From: Sarcophilus harrisii
Lineage: Eukaryota; Chordata; Mammalia; Dasyuromorphia; Dasyuridae
Assembly (NCBI RefSeq): GCF_902635505.1
Contig: NC_045426.1
Span: 593,526,818-593,590,817 of the forward strand
DNA length: 64,000 bases
Reading direction: 5' to 3'
Part shown: positions 27,340 to 39,170 of the stretch, in pieces
Layout of the letters: each line of letters starts with the position of its first letter
How positions within the stretch are numbered: position 1 is the first letter of the stretch
Notes under the pieces: model-generated
Database searches by the model: none
Told to the model about the DNA's origin: nothing
The model's input: only the letters and a program-made list of their open reading frames with translations
Made by a program: the position numbers and the translations under genes

Positions 27340-27579
27340 AGTTGTGGTTTATATATATATATATATATATATTTTATATGTTATGTATATCATAAATGAT
27401 AATTTATATATGTATTATATATATTTAGTTATAATTTATTTTAAATATCACCCATAATTCAAATTTATATATATATACATGTGTATATATGTATAAATAT
27501 ATATGTATGTGCATATGTGTGTATATATATTATATATATGAATATATGTTTATGAATACATGAATGGATAGATAGATGT
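27340..27579. repeat. AT/ATGT microsatellite block
   Basis: Runs of TA, TATG and a GATA end adjoin the 3' end of the reverse-oriented LINE that follows. Confidence 0.9.
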
Positions 27580-28860
27580 CCTTAATTCTTGAAGAGGAAC
27601 AAAATGACATCATTTTATTACAGCCAAGTTATAGTGTTTCTCTTTGAGGCTGATCAGACCAATCCAAGCTTGGAATGCTTGGTCAGGCTCAAGTCCATTG
27701 TGAACATCTGGGTGGATTCTCTAACTTTGCAGAGCTCATGTTTCTGCTGAGCTACTTCAATTCTGCTTTGCTCATAGAATACAGCACCTTCTCAGATGAG
27801 GGCACACCATGCTGCATAGTACCGTGCCAATACAATCACATGATCAATTCTAAAGTTCTTAAGAGAGATCCTGAGATGTTCTTGTATCACTTTTCCTGAG
27901 CACCATGTGAGTGCTTATCTTTTGTGAGTTATCTATAAAATAGTCTTTTTTGGCAAGTATATGTTTAACATTTGAACTGTGTGGCCAGCCCATTGGACTT
28001 AAGCTCTCTGCAGTAGAAACTGAGTGCTTGGTGGTTTAATTTGAGAAAATACTTCAGTGTATGATATTTTATCATGCCAGAAAATCTTCAGAACCTTGCT
28101 AAGACAATTCAAATGGAAACAATTAAGTTTCTTGGCATGGTGCAGGGATACTGTCCAAGTTTCATAGGCTTACAACAATAAGGTCAGTACAATGGCTCTG
28201 TAAACCTATAGTTGGGTAATCAAATCTAATTCCACACTTTCCTTCAGAAACCTCCAGCCTTCCAATATCCCTGGAAAGTATATTGCCAATAAGGTAAGTG
28301 GATTTATCAATAGTATCCATTTCTGCATTTGCTATAACTAAACTGATGGTTTTATATATGGATGGTATGGTGCTGGCTGATGGAACCACCTGTGTTTTCT
28401 TGTTAATTTTTAGGACAATGTGAGAACAAACAACAGAGAATCTTTGTTGCATTTCACCTTTAATGGTTACATTTAGTGCACAATCGTCTGCAAATAAGCA
28501 AAAAAAAATATGCACCAAAACTTCTTCCTCTTTAGTCTTGGCATATAGCCTTTTCTTTTCACATTGAAGAATTTACCATCAATATAGTAGCTGAACTTAA
28601 TGCCATATTTGTTTTCATTGAAGGTGTTTAACAACGCGACTGAAAACATCATGATAAAAACCATGGGAGCAAGCACACAGCCTAATTTTACTCCATAGAT
28701 GACTGGAAAAGTACAAGAGTATCATTCATTATCCAGAACTCATGATGTATGCTGTTGTGAAAATACGTACAATGCAATATTGAACTTCTCTGAACAACCA
28801 TATTTTGACATAATTTTCCATAAAACCTCTTTACTGATGGAGTCAACATTTTTTACTTTT
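27580..28860 (-). mobile_element. Non-L1 LINE: reverse-transcriptase C-terminal half and tail
   Basis: On the minus strand, two adjoining frames encode RT sequence: LAPMVFIMMFSVALLNTF (28676 downward), then LFADDCALN, the catalytic FADD box, with KINKKTQVV and a STYLIGNILSR segment (STYLGSTLSR in relatives). Toward 27640 the frame decays into a short segment resembling a C-terminal IGLIS-HxRTH zinc-finger-like motif (IGLISL here). The 3' end lies at the microsatellite at 27580, and no N-terminal half is present. This is clearly not L1. RTE- or Dong/R4-like clades are candidates, but I cannot decide from sequence alone. Confidence 0.75.
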
Positions 28861-28914
28861 TATATACATGTGTATGAGTAAACACACATACATTTATGTA
28901 TGCAGGCAAACACA

Positions 28915-28978
28915 GTACATATATATTATCTATCTATTGATCTGTCTGCCTGTCTGTCTTTCTGTCTATCTATCTAAA
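28915..28978. repeat. (CTAT)/(CTGT) microsatellite
   Basis: Tetranucleotide units of CTAT with CTGT and CTTT variants. Confidence 0.95.
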
Positions 28979-28980
28979 GC

Positions 28981-29336
28981 TTAATACTTCTCCTGGGTTT
29001 ATTTTCTAACTTACTCTTGCATTGGGAGTTTGAGTCTCCAGAATGTCAACTACTTGCTTGAGTTCTAGAAGTAAAACTGATCTGCTTCTCCTAAAATATT
29101 TTGAGTACTCATTGTTGTAATCCTATTAATAATCAAGAAGTAGACACAATCATATCTTAACAAAGGCATTTATTCAAACAGAATACAAAGAACAGTTTCA
29201 AAGTATTCTTAAACAAAAACCTGTGATGCACTCCCTGAAAAATACACACAAATTTAGAGCACAGTGGTAGTGAAGCATTTGTCTAAGTTAATATCCAGCA
29301 TCTGTTGCAGTAGATCGCTAAGAGCCCAAGAGCTCT
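28981..29336. other. Unassigned stretch
   Basis: No gene or repeat recognised. It ends where the inverted repeat arm begins. Confidence 0.45.
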
Positions 29337-29735
29337 TTGGAATTTTGCCCCCTTCAACCTAGAAACAGAGCCTTACTTTTAGAAGTGTTTAAAAGTCAAG
29401 TAATAGGTTGAGAAAATGAGCAAATAAGAGAAAACGATTCTGATCATAGAAAATTGCAGTGCTGACAAGGAAGATCAAAACACACACTCAGAAGATTATA
29501 ACAAAATTTTTGCAAAAGCAGTTCAAGATCTTAAATAAAGATCCAGCAATATAAAACAAAACTCTTTTGAGGAGGGACAGGGTGAAAGGAGAAAAAAATA
29601 GAATGAATGGGGAAGAAAGAGGGATACAGTGCGCAATAGTAATTGTGAAAAGATTTTTGAAGCGAATTTCTCAGAGAATTCATTTCTCAAACATTTGGCA
29701 GCTGAATCATTTATAAAAACGAGTCATTCGTGAAT
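29337..29735 (+). mobile_element. HAL1/L1 fragment, forward orientation
   Basis: A leader/ORF1-start segment (29337-29550) is joined to the segment with GAGGGACAGGGTGAAAGGAG (29572), which in the element at 7040-10455 lies downstream of ORF1. ORF1 itself is therefore missing. Its first 170 bp form an inverted repeat with 30274-30444. Confidence 0.7.
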
Positions 29736-29739
29736 ACTT

Positions 29740-31113
29740 ATTTTCTAAGCATTCCACTAATTTTGCTATTTTGTATTATTCTTGGCATAAAATTCTATTT
29801 TGCCCTCTGTTTCTAGAATATCAGGGTAGTTTTCCTTGACAATTCCTCAAAATCATGTCTTTCAGGAAGTCCAATAATTTTTAAATCATCTCTCCTGAAT
29901 CTATTTTCCAAGTCAGTTTTTTTCCAGTGAAATATTTTATATTGTTTTCTATTTTTTCATTCTTTTGATTTTCTGTTATTATTTCCTGATTTGTCATAAT
30001 TTCATTATCTTCCCTTTGCTCAATTCTAATTTTTAAGGAATTATTCTTCAATGAATTTTTGTACCTCCTTTTTCATTTGACCAATTTTATTTTTTAATGA
30101 ATTAGTTTCCTCATTGATTTTTTTTTTGTACTTCCTTTTGTATTATTCTTATTTTTTTTCTTCAAATTTTTCCTCTACCTCTCAGATTTGATTTTCAAAT
30201 TTTATTTTGAGCTCCTTCATGGTATGAGACCAATTCTTATTTTTCTTGGAGGTTTTGGATGTAGAAGCTTTGATTTTGTTATAATCTTTTGAGTGTGTGT
30301 TTTGATCTTCCTTGTCAGCACTGCAACTTTCTATGGTCAGAATCGTTTTCTCTTATTTGCTCATTTTCTCAGTCTATTACTTGACTTTTAAACACTTTCT
30401 AAAAGTAAGGCTCTGTTTCTAGGTTGAAGGGGGCAAAATTCCAAGATTCAGTCATTGTGTGCAGCTGTTTTCACAGATTCTTCTAGGGATCTGTATTTTT
30501 CAGTCCTTTCAAGGCAGTATAATCTAAAGAGAGTGATTTTTCTGACCTGGTCTGTGAATGATCACAAGCACTCTTTTATACCCTGGAACTATGAAGACGG
30601 TCCATTCTCTACTTTGGCAATTAAGTTGTAGTGTCTTCATGCTTCTGCTTGCCCTGGGATTGTGATCTAAGACTATGTCTTGGATCTTAATATAGGCAAA
30701 GCAACAAAGTCCTTTCTCAGTGCTAGCAAATAAACCCCTATAATCTGCTTTTTACTGTACTGTGCTCTCCTCTCACCCTAGCGAGACAAACTTTTCCTGC
30801 TAACCTAAGTCATCTTTGATCTGTGCGTTGAGAAACATGTAAACCATCATTATTGCCATTGAGTCAGAGGCCCTAAGGACTTCTCCTAATTTGCTGGAAA
30901 GCAGTCTGTGTTGACAGAATCTGTTCTGGATGGTGCTTTACTCGCACTCTTGTGTAGACATTATCTGTTGTCCTTTTAAATTATTTTGGCTGGAAAATTC
31001 CTTCACACAATCTTTTTGTAGCTTCTGATGCATAGAGTTATCATTTAAAAATATTAGGGGAATTTTGGGGGAACCTTTGAATTATTCCTCTGCCATCTTG
31101 GCTCTGCTCCTCC
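29740..31113 (-). mobile_element. L1/HAL1 5' half (5'UTR plus ORF1), reverse orientation
   Basis: Minus-strand reading starts near 31113 with a 5'UTR start containing GAGCCAAGATGGCAGAGG. It runs through the leader to ORF1, with the RNA-binding signature LENRFRRDDLKIIGLPE at about 29830-29925. It stops near 29740 without ORF2 or a 3' end. Ordinary retrotransposition truncates the 5' side, so a copy with only the 5' half has been broken later or is part of a rearranged insertion. Confidence 0.75.
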
Positions 31114-31119
31114 AGAATA

Positions 31120-31625
31120 GAATTTTTTTTATAATTAAAAAAAATTGCATACACAAAATCAATACAATTAAGATTAGAGGGGGAAAAGTTCTTGCAGCAA
31201 TTTTATCTGATAAAAGTTTTATTTCCAGAACACATAACTAATTTAAACTTACAAGATTAAGAGCCAAATATCAACTGAAAAATAGTTAAGGCATATGAAT
31301 AATCAATATTCAAGAGAAGAAATCATTCTGTATAAACATCTTTTAAAAAGATGCTCCACATCACTAATATTTAGAAAAAAACTAAATCTAATTAAGTTTG
31401 AGGTTATATCTCACTCTCATCAGACTGACAAAATTGACAGAAAAAATGGAAAAAAAGTTGAAAGGGCTGTGAAATATATAATCCCACTGACATTGTTGGG
31501 AAGTTGTGAATTGGTTCAGCCAATTTGGAAAGTCATTTAAAATTATGCAAAAAAAGAAGTTGCAAAAATGTAAGTGCCAGAACTAGTCTTATATTTCAAA
31601 GATATTAACAAAAGAGGAAAATAAT
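31120..31625 (+). mobile_element. L1 ORF2 C-terminal fragment, forward orientation
   Basis: The frame 31295-31540 carries the ORF2 C-terminal block (LLKRCSTSLIFRK and GSCELVQPIWK), which matches the corresponding region of therian L1 ORF2. Downstream sequence is the decayed end of ORF2. It is directly followed by an RTE element in the opposite orientation, and the same junction recurs at 55800. Confidence 0.8.
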
Positions 31626-31634
31626 TTATTTTGC

Positions 31635-32135
31635 TGTCATTGTTCTTAAGTCAATCATGTCTGACTCTTTGTGACCCCATCCATTATAAAATGCCAGGCT
31701 CTTATTTTCTTTACCTCTCTCTTAAAGTCTGTCCAAGTTCATTCTCATTCCTTCCAACTCATCCTCTACTTCACCCCTTTCTTTTTGCTTTTAATCTTTC
31801 CCAATTTTAGGATCTTTTCCAGTGAGTCCTGTCTTCTCATTTATGTGGCCAACATATTTAAGCTTCAGTTTCAGTATTTCTCTTTCCAGTAAATAGACTA
31901 AATAATTTTCTTTGTATTGAATATTGACTGATTTGATATCCTTGCTGTCCAAGGGACTATCAAAGGTCTTTTCCAGCATCACAATTTGAAAACATAAATT
32001 CTGTGGTGCTCTGCTTTCTTTATATTCCAAATCTCATGGTCATACATTGCTATTAGAAAAACTATGTTTTTGACATCAATTTTATATCTTTGCTTTTTGG
32101 TATGCTATCTAGATTTGCCACAGTTTTCCTTCTAA
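31635..32135 (-). mobile_element. RTE/BovB-type LINE 3' end
   Basis: The minus-strand frame 32030-31791 encodes the C-terminus of the BovB/RTE polyprotein: MLEKTFDSPLDSKDIKSVN, then a KLKYVGHINEKTGLTGKDP segment. The 3' end (left side) carries GACTCTTTGTGACCCCAT, the RTE terminal wording seen in BovB. It is 5'-truncated near 32135. Confidence 0.85.
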
Positions 32136-32139
32136 GGAG

Positions 32140-32414
32140 CAAGCATATTAATTTAATTTTATTTAAATGTTAAATATAAAATAGAAAAACAGAATCAAAA
32201 CAAAATATTTCCATGTGCATAGCAGAACCTGAGAAGATTCAAAGTATAAAGCAATACATTTCTATTTCAAGAAAACTTGTATAATAAATACTTGCATTGT
32301 GTAGAACAGTCCATCCTTTTTTTATTCCTTGTAGGTTTTCTTTTATTCTCTGCTGTGCACTTTTTACTTTATTTTTTTTCTTCCTTCTATCCTCCCCTGG
32401 CCTCAAGAAGGCTA
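32140..32414. other. Unassigned stretch
   Basis: AT-rich, with nothing recognisable between the RTE end and the microsatellite. Confidence 0.45.
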
Positions 32415-32665
32415 CAATTAAATGTATTTATGTATGTATGTGTATACAAGAAGGCTACAATTAAACATATTTATATACATATGTGTATACACATATGTAC
32501 ATATATGTATATATATATATACATAAACACATAGACACACGTATACATAGATATCTATAGTTATACATACATATACACACAAACATATATGCACATATAT
32601 AGACACAAATACATATATATTTATAGTCATACACATATAAGTTAATATACATCTATGTAAGACTG
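32415..32665. repeat. TATG/CATA-type microsatellite
   Basis: Imperfect alternating TATG and CATA units. Near its start a stretch with AAGGCTACAATTAAA is repeated twice (32406 and 32450), a short local tandem duplication. The 63-85 residue frames here are low complexity. Confidence 0.9.
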
Positions 32666-32859
32666 CATTATGTTTTTTTAACCTCTGTTTCTTTGAAGAT
32701 AGATAACATTTTCCTTCATAAGTAGAAGCCTCCTTGTTTTTCTAAGTCCACCAAATCCTTATTTGTTATACCACAGAAATATTCCAATCTTATAATGTCT
32801 AGTTATTTTAAATACTCTAAAATAATATTGATTAATATAGCAGGCACATAAGGTAGTTT

Positions 32860-34990
32860 CCCTATTTTTCTCTATTGATTATATCTATTTTTGCTTTAAC
32901 TTAGTCTGATATTATGATGACTACCCTTACTTTTCCTTTTTTTACATAAAAATTCTACTCCTGATTTTTATTTTGTGTTTGTGTATATCTATTTCCTATC
33001 CCTCTTGACTCCTCTGTTTTACTTCTACACTCTACCTTGCCCTCCTATTATTTAATGTACCCACACCTTTCAAGGTTCTTCCCTCATTCTCTTTCCCCAC
33101 CCTTTACTTCCCTCTTTATCCTGTTCTCTTTAAACTTTATACCATTCCATTCTATATTCCCCCTTTATCCTCTTCCCTCACTCTTTTTTTCTTTAAAAAT
33201 TTAGAAGACTTTTATTACTTTGTAAATTTATTTGTGGTTCTCTTTTTAACCCAAATCTAAGTAATGTTTGCTTTAAAAATTCCTCCATTATCTTCTCCAC
33301 ACCATCTACCTCTTTTCCCTCTTATTTCTTTCTGAATTCAGAAGAATTTTATGTTTTTAGATCTATATGCTTTGCTCCCTCTTTAATCCATTCTTTATGA
33401 ATATATTATTCTAAAATTACAGGCTTCCTCCCCCATCTAATTCCTCTATGTCAGTTCTCCCTCTTGTAGCTCATTTGTATAAGATAAATCACATCATATT
33501 CAGTTCTAACCCAATCTTTCCTTTGAACTACACAATTACTAAAGACAATGTTAGACATATGGTTAACATTTCTACATATAAAAATAAACACTCTCTCCTT
33601 ATTGAGTCCATTTGATGTTTACCTCATATTTCTCTTGTAGTTTATATGTCAAATTTCCTATTATTGTTCAGGTGGTTTTGCCATACAATCCTGAGACTCT
33701 GGCAAATCATTGAATATCCATATCTTTTTTTTTTAAATTCAGAATTTTACTTACTTTTACTGAGTATGTTATATTTGGCTACAAGCCCATTTCTTTTGTT
33801 CTTCAGTATATAGTGTTCTAAGAATTGTGAGGTTTTTTTTTGTTTGTTTGTTTGTTTTTTTGTGTGTAGCTGTTGCTAGATCATGTATAATTCTAATTAT
33901 GGGTTCACTGCATTTGACTTGCTTTTACTTGTACTCATAATTTGACTATCATATTCCTATGGGTTTTTCTTATAGGATATTTCCAGGTGGCGATTGGTAG
34001 ATTATTTTTCTATTTTTACTTTCTCTCTTGTTCTAACACTTAAAGGATAATTTTCTCTAATTATTTCTTGGGTTATGTTATCAAGATTCTTTTTCTGACC
34101 ATAGCTTTCAGGTAAACTGATTATTCTTATGTTTTCTCTTCTTGATCTGTTTTCCAGAGCGACTGTTTTTCTTATAAGGTGTTTCACAGTCTCTTCTATT
34201 TCTTTTCATTCTTTATATTATTTCTTGAAAACTTAAATTTTTCTGGCTTCCCTTTGTCCAAATTCTAATTTTCAGGAAGTCATTTTGTTCCTTAACTTTC
34301 TAGATCTCCTTTTCTAGTTGGTTGACTTTCTTTTAATAATCTTATTTTTCCTTAATTTTTTTTATAATTTTTAAAGTTTTTCTTCAATTTGTCTCATTTG
34401 ATTTAAATTTTTTGAGTGTTATGAATTTTGGGGCAGCAAATGACTAACATTATTTCAAGTGATAGGAGAGGCTTTTTTTTTGTTTGCTTCAGTATCTTCC
34501 TCTAAAGATCAACCCTGGTTTTTATTCTCATAATAACTTTCTATTTGGGGTCTTTCTCCTTTTCCTCCTCATTTTTTAAAAATAAGAACTTGTTACTGTT
34601 ATCATCTGTAGACCTGGGACGTGAAAGATAGTGCTTTTTGAGTCCTTTATCAGCAGAGGTTCCCTAAGTCTTCCTGAACTCAGACATCTGACTCTCACAC
34701 TGTCTGGGAAGTGGAAATTCCCATGGCTGTTGCCAAGTCTGCCTCCCAACCCAGCTATCCCCAAGGCTTTCTGCTCCCTATTTCATTGGAACTAGTCTGG
34801 AGATATTTACACTTCACAGAAACCAAACCTTAATCTTGTTATCTTCTGGTTTCTTCTTCAGTTGTCCCAGGAGGAACTGGACCCACATGTTATTTATTTT
34901 TACTGCTCTATGTTTGCTCTGAGGAATTATTTTGTCTTATTTTGGGGGAAATCTGGAGAGCTTGACACTTTCTGACCTACTCTGCCATCT
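32860..34990 (-). mobile_element. L1 5' half (5'UTR, ORF1, start of ORF2), reverse orientation
   Basis: The 5' end is at about 34985, where the minus strand reads GAAAGATGGCAGAGTAGG. ORF1 shows the RNA-binding signature ENRSRRENIRIISLPE in frame 34187-34002. The inter-ORF region spans about 33050-33950. Endonuclease-end wording (AGTCTGATATTATGATGACT) is visible near 32905. The element stops there, with no RT or 3' end. Confidence 0.75.
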
Positions 34991-35139
34991 TTCCAGCATT
35001 CTTTCTTGAAGTGTCTTTTAATTCCATGGCTACAATCACCATTTACAAGGATGTTTGAGCCTAAAAATGTAAAATCTAACATTATATCCATTTCTTCTTT
35101 CATTTACCAGGAAATGATGAGAACACTTCCTGAGATCTT

Positions 35140-35830
35140 GGTTTATTGTTTTTCTTGTAATATATGTATAGAAATATTTATAGTAGCTCTTTTTATAATA
35201 GCAAAGAATTGAAAATTAAGGGGCTGCTCTTTAATTGGGATATGGCTGAGTAAATTACAGTATATTCCATATTGTACATTATATTCATGCATGTATCCTA
35301 TTTGTATAAGTATACAATACAGTCACTTATGTGTACGAGTGCATTCATAGGTGCATTTTTATACATAAATATATGTACATGTCCACTATTGCATTATAAA
35401 AGTGTTAAATGTCAGTTTCAGAGAAAGATGAGAAGGTGTTTGTGAACTGAAAGAGTATAGTGTGCAGAACCTGGCAAATATTTTATAATTTAATAACAAT
35501 ATAAAAATAAACAATTTTGTTAGACTTAAGATCTCTAAAGAATCTAGTGATCAATCATGATTCTAGAGGACTGAAGATGAAAAATATTACCTATCTGTTA
35601 ACAAAGAGATGATAGAGTGTATATCTATTTATCTATGCATCTATCTATCTGTCTGTCTGTCTGTCTATCTGTACACAAGAGAGATTTTGGATGTCACAAT
35701 TTGGGTATTTGTTTTGCTTTACATGTATGTTGATTAAAAGGATTTTTATCTTTTTGTTCATTGGAGATAAGGAGAGATGGAAAGGTGAAAAAAAATGCTT
35801 CACAGTTGAAAAAATCATTGGAAAATTAAT
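35140..35830 (+). mobile_element. L1/HAL1 3' end, forward orientation
   Basis: It begins in ORF2-end/3'UTR wording (AGTAGCTCTTTTTATAATAGC, shortened; TGGGATATGGCTGAGTAAA) and continues through GATGAAAAATATTACC. A CTAT/CTGT microsatellite (35620-35680) interrupts it. The end lies near TTGGAGATAAGGAGAGATGG. Truncated at the 5' side and diverged. Confidence 0.65.
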
Positions 35831-35904
35831 ATAGAAAATTTAATAGTTTGTCTTTCTTAATATACTGTTGAAAGAACATTGGATTTGGAGTTAGAAGAAC
35901 TTAT

Positions 35905-36630
35905 TTTATTTTATTTATTTTCAAAATATATGCATGGACAATTTTCAACATTCACCTTTGCAAAACCTTGTGTTTCAATTTTTTTCCTTCCTTTCCCCAT
36001 ACCTTTTCCCTAGATGGCAAGTAATCCAATATATATTAAACATATACAACTCTTCTATACATATTTCCACAAATATAATGCTGCACAGAAAAAATCAGAT
36101 CAAAAAAAAGAAAAAAATTAGAAAGAAAACAAAATGCAAGCAAACAACAATAAAAAGAATGAAAATACTATGCTATAATCCACACTTGGTTATCTCAGTC
36201 TTTTCTCTGAGTTCAGATTGCTCTCTTAATCACAAGACCATTCGAAGTGGCCTAAATTATCTCATTATTGAAAAGATCCACATACATCAGAAATGATCAT
36301 TGTATAATCTTGCTGTTTCCATGTATAATCATCTCCTGCTCCTGCTCATTTCACTTAGCATCAGTTCATGTAATCTCTCCAGTCCTCTATGAAATCATCC
36401 TGCTGATCATTCCTCATAGAACAATAATATTCCATAACATTCATATGCTATAATTTATTCAGTCATTCTCCAACTGATGGGCATCTACTCAGTTTTCAGT
36501 TTCTTGCCATTATACAAAGGGATAGCACAAACATTGTGGGTTCTTTTCTGTATGATCTCTTTGGAATACAAGTTTAGTAGAAACACTGCTGGAGCAAAAG
36601 GTATACACAATTTGATAGACTTTTGGGCAT
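35905..36630 (-). mobile_element. 5'-truncated L1 3' end, reverse orientation
   Basis: The inverted poly(A) region, TATGCATGGACAATTTTCAAC, the AGATGGCAAGTAATCCAATA segment and ORF2-end wording (CTCCAACTGATGGGCATC) follow in reverse order and stop at 36630. Similar TTATTTTA stretches at both edges may be the target duplication. Confidence 0.8.
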
Positions 36631-37359
36631 AAGTTATTTTAAAACTTAATGCTGTTGCTCACTACCTATATGAATTGGAATTTAATAATTTAACCTCTAA
36701 CAATACATTAAGTATTAGCCTCATATTCCTGTAATAGGAGGTAATATGCTATTTATAAAGCTTTCGCTATATCCCGTAACTGATTCAACAACACTGAGAA
36801 AAAATTTGACAGTATAGTCTATAAGATCAGTATAAGGTATATATTAGCCAATGTTGTTACTGGGAAAGAAAAAAAATTACAGAAAAAACTGTTCATTGTT
36901 TAGAACATATTATTCTAAAAATGTGTCCTTCTCAATGTTGTAAGTAATATTTTTCACAGCATCATCAGTCCTCTGCTTCTTTTTGTGCTGTTGTATAGTT
37001 GCTTGGGATGGAATTCCAAGAATATGCTCAAGTAAATTTTCTTGCTTATGTTGTTCTTTTGACATTTTTCAAGCAATTAACTGAGCTATACCTGGGGCAT
37101 GTACCATTTATTGTCATGTTAACTGTACAGCTATAAGATTGTTTTTCCAATGAAACAACTTCAAAAAATGTAGTCATTATCACTTTCTATCTTTTTTGTT
37201 ATGTTACTCTTGACATGTCACTTATAACATGAGCAATGTTTTGCTCACAATATTGTATTAGAACCCAAAGAATTGCTATTAATGAAATAAGTAACAGTTT
37301 TATATACTACCTTAATTTAGCTAAAATTTTTCATTAACTTTTCACCTCACCTACTAGCT
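36631..37359. other. Unassigned stretch between L1 and numt
   Basis: No repeat or mitochondrial gene recognised. I compared it with the expected COX2 continuation of the numt and saw no match. Confidence 0.45.
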
Positions 37360-37427
37360 TAGGGCTAGTCAGAATTTGCCATAGTTAAATTATGGCAAAG
37401 TTATGTAATGGTTGTTACTAATATCTT
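37360..37427 (-). pseudogene. MT-TD: Numt: mitochondrial tRNA-Asp, encoded anticodon GCC, 3' part altered
   Basis: The minus strand reads AAGATAT, the D arm GTAA-CAACCA-TTAC, and the anticodon arm TAACT TTGCCAT. The anticodon is GCC (complement of 37394-37396). In marsupials mitochondrial tRNA-Asp is encoded with GCC and edited in the RNA to GUC, so this is the expected genomic form. The 3' half does not pair with the acceptor stem. The numt therefore appears to end in or near the T arm, at a perfect 9-bp inverted repeat (37375-37383 and 37391-37399). Confidence 0.75.
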
Positions 37428-37430
37428 TTG

Positions 37431-37490
37431 GAGAAAGTCATAATGGTTATGGGGTTCAACTTCTTGGGGGTTCGATTCCTTCCTTTCTTG
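37431..37490 (+). pseudogene. MT-TS1: Numt: mitochondrial tRNA-Ser(UCN), anticodon arm deleted
   Basis: The acceptor arms GAGAAAG and CTTTCTTG, the segment TCATAATGGTTATGGGGTT and the T arm GGGGGTTCGATTCCTTCC match tRNA-Ser(UCN) between COX1 and tRNA-Asp. It is 60 nt long against about 69, and the missing bases include the anticodon region, so no serine anticodon remains. Confidence 0.8.
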
Positions 37491-37497
37491 ACTAACT

Positions 37498-39022
<1,525 letters not shown>

Positions 39023-39023
39023 A

Positions 39024-39092
39024 GGTAAAATGGCCGAGGATAAGCATTGAACTGTCAATTCAAAGACAGAGACTAGATATCTCTTTTTACCA
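39024..39092 (+). pseudogene. MT-TY: Numt: mitochondrial tRNA-Tyr with anticodon GTC
   Basis: A full cloverleaf can be laid out: acceptor GGTAAAA/TTTTACC plus A, and anticodon stem TTGAA/TTCAA with loop CTGTCAA. The anticodon (39054-39056) reads GTC where tRNA-Tyr has GTA, most simply a base change after nuclear transfer. It lies 1 nt from the COX1 start, as in mitochondrial DNA. Confidence 0.85.
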
Positions 39093-39098
39093 GTGTCG

Positions 39099-39170
39099 TT
39101 AATTGAAGCCAAAAGTTGAGATGCTTAGCTGTTAACTAAGAAGTAGGGGGATAGATACCCTCCAGTTTAG
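39099..39170 (+). pseudogene. MT-TN: Numt: mitochondrial tRNA-Asn
   Basis: ATTGAAGCC, GATGCTTAGCTGTTAACTAAG (shortened; anticodon GTT) and an end reading CCAGTTTAG match tRNA-Asn. It follows tRNA-Tyr after 6 nt on the same strand. In placental mammals tRNA-Cys and the light-strand origin lie between these two genes. Their direct adjacency is the marsupial arrangement. The numt stops shortly after, near 39175. Confidence 0.85.

Noticed and set aside
32415-32665. CRISPR-like or structured tandem array
   Set aside because: The units are imperfect tetranucleotides without unique spacers. It is a microsatellite in a vertebrate genome.
36631-37359. Continuation of the numt into COX2
   Set aside because: No COX2-like sequence was seen to the left of tRNA-Asp.
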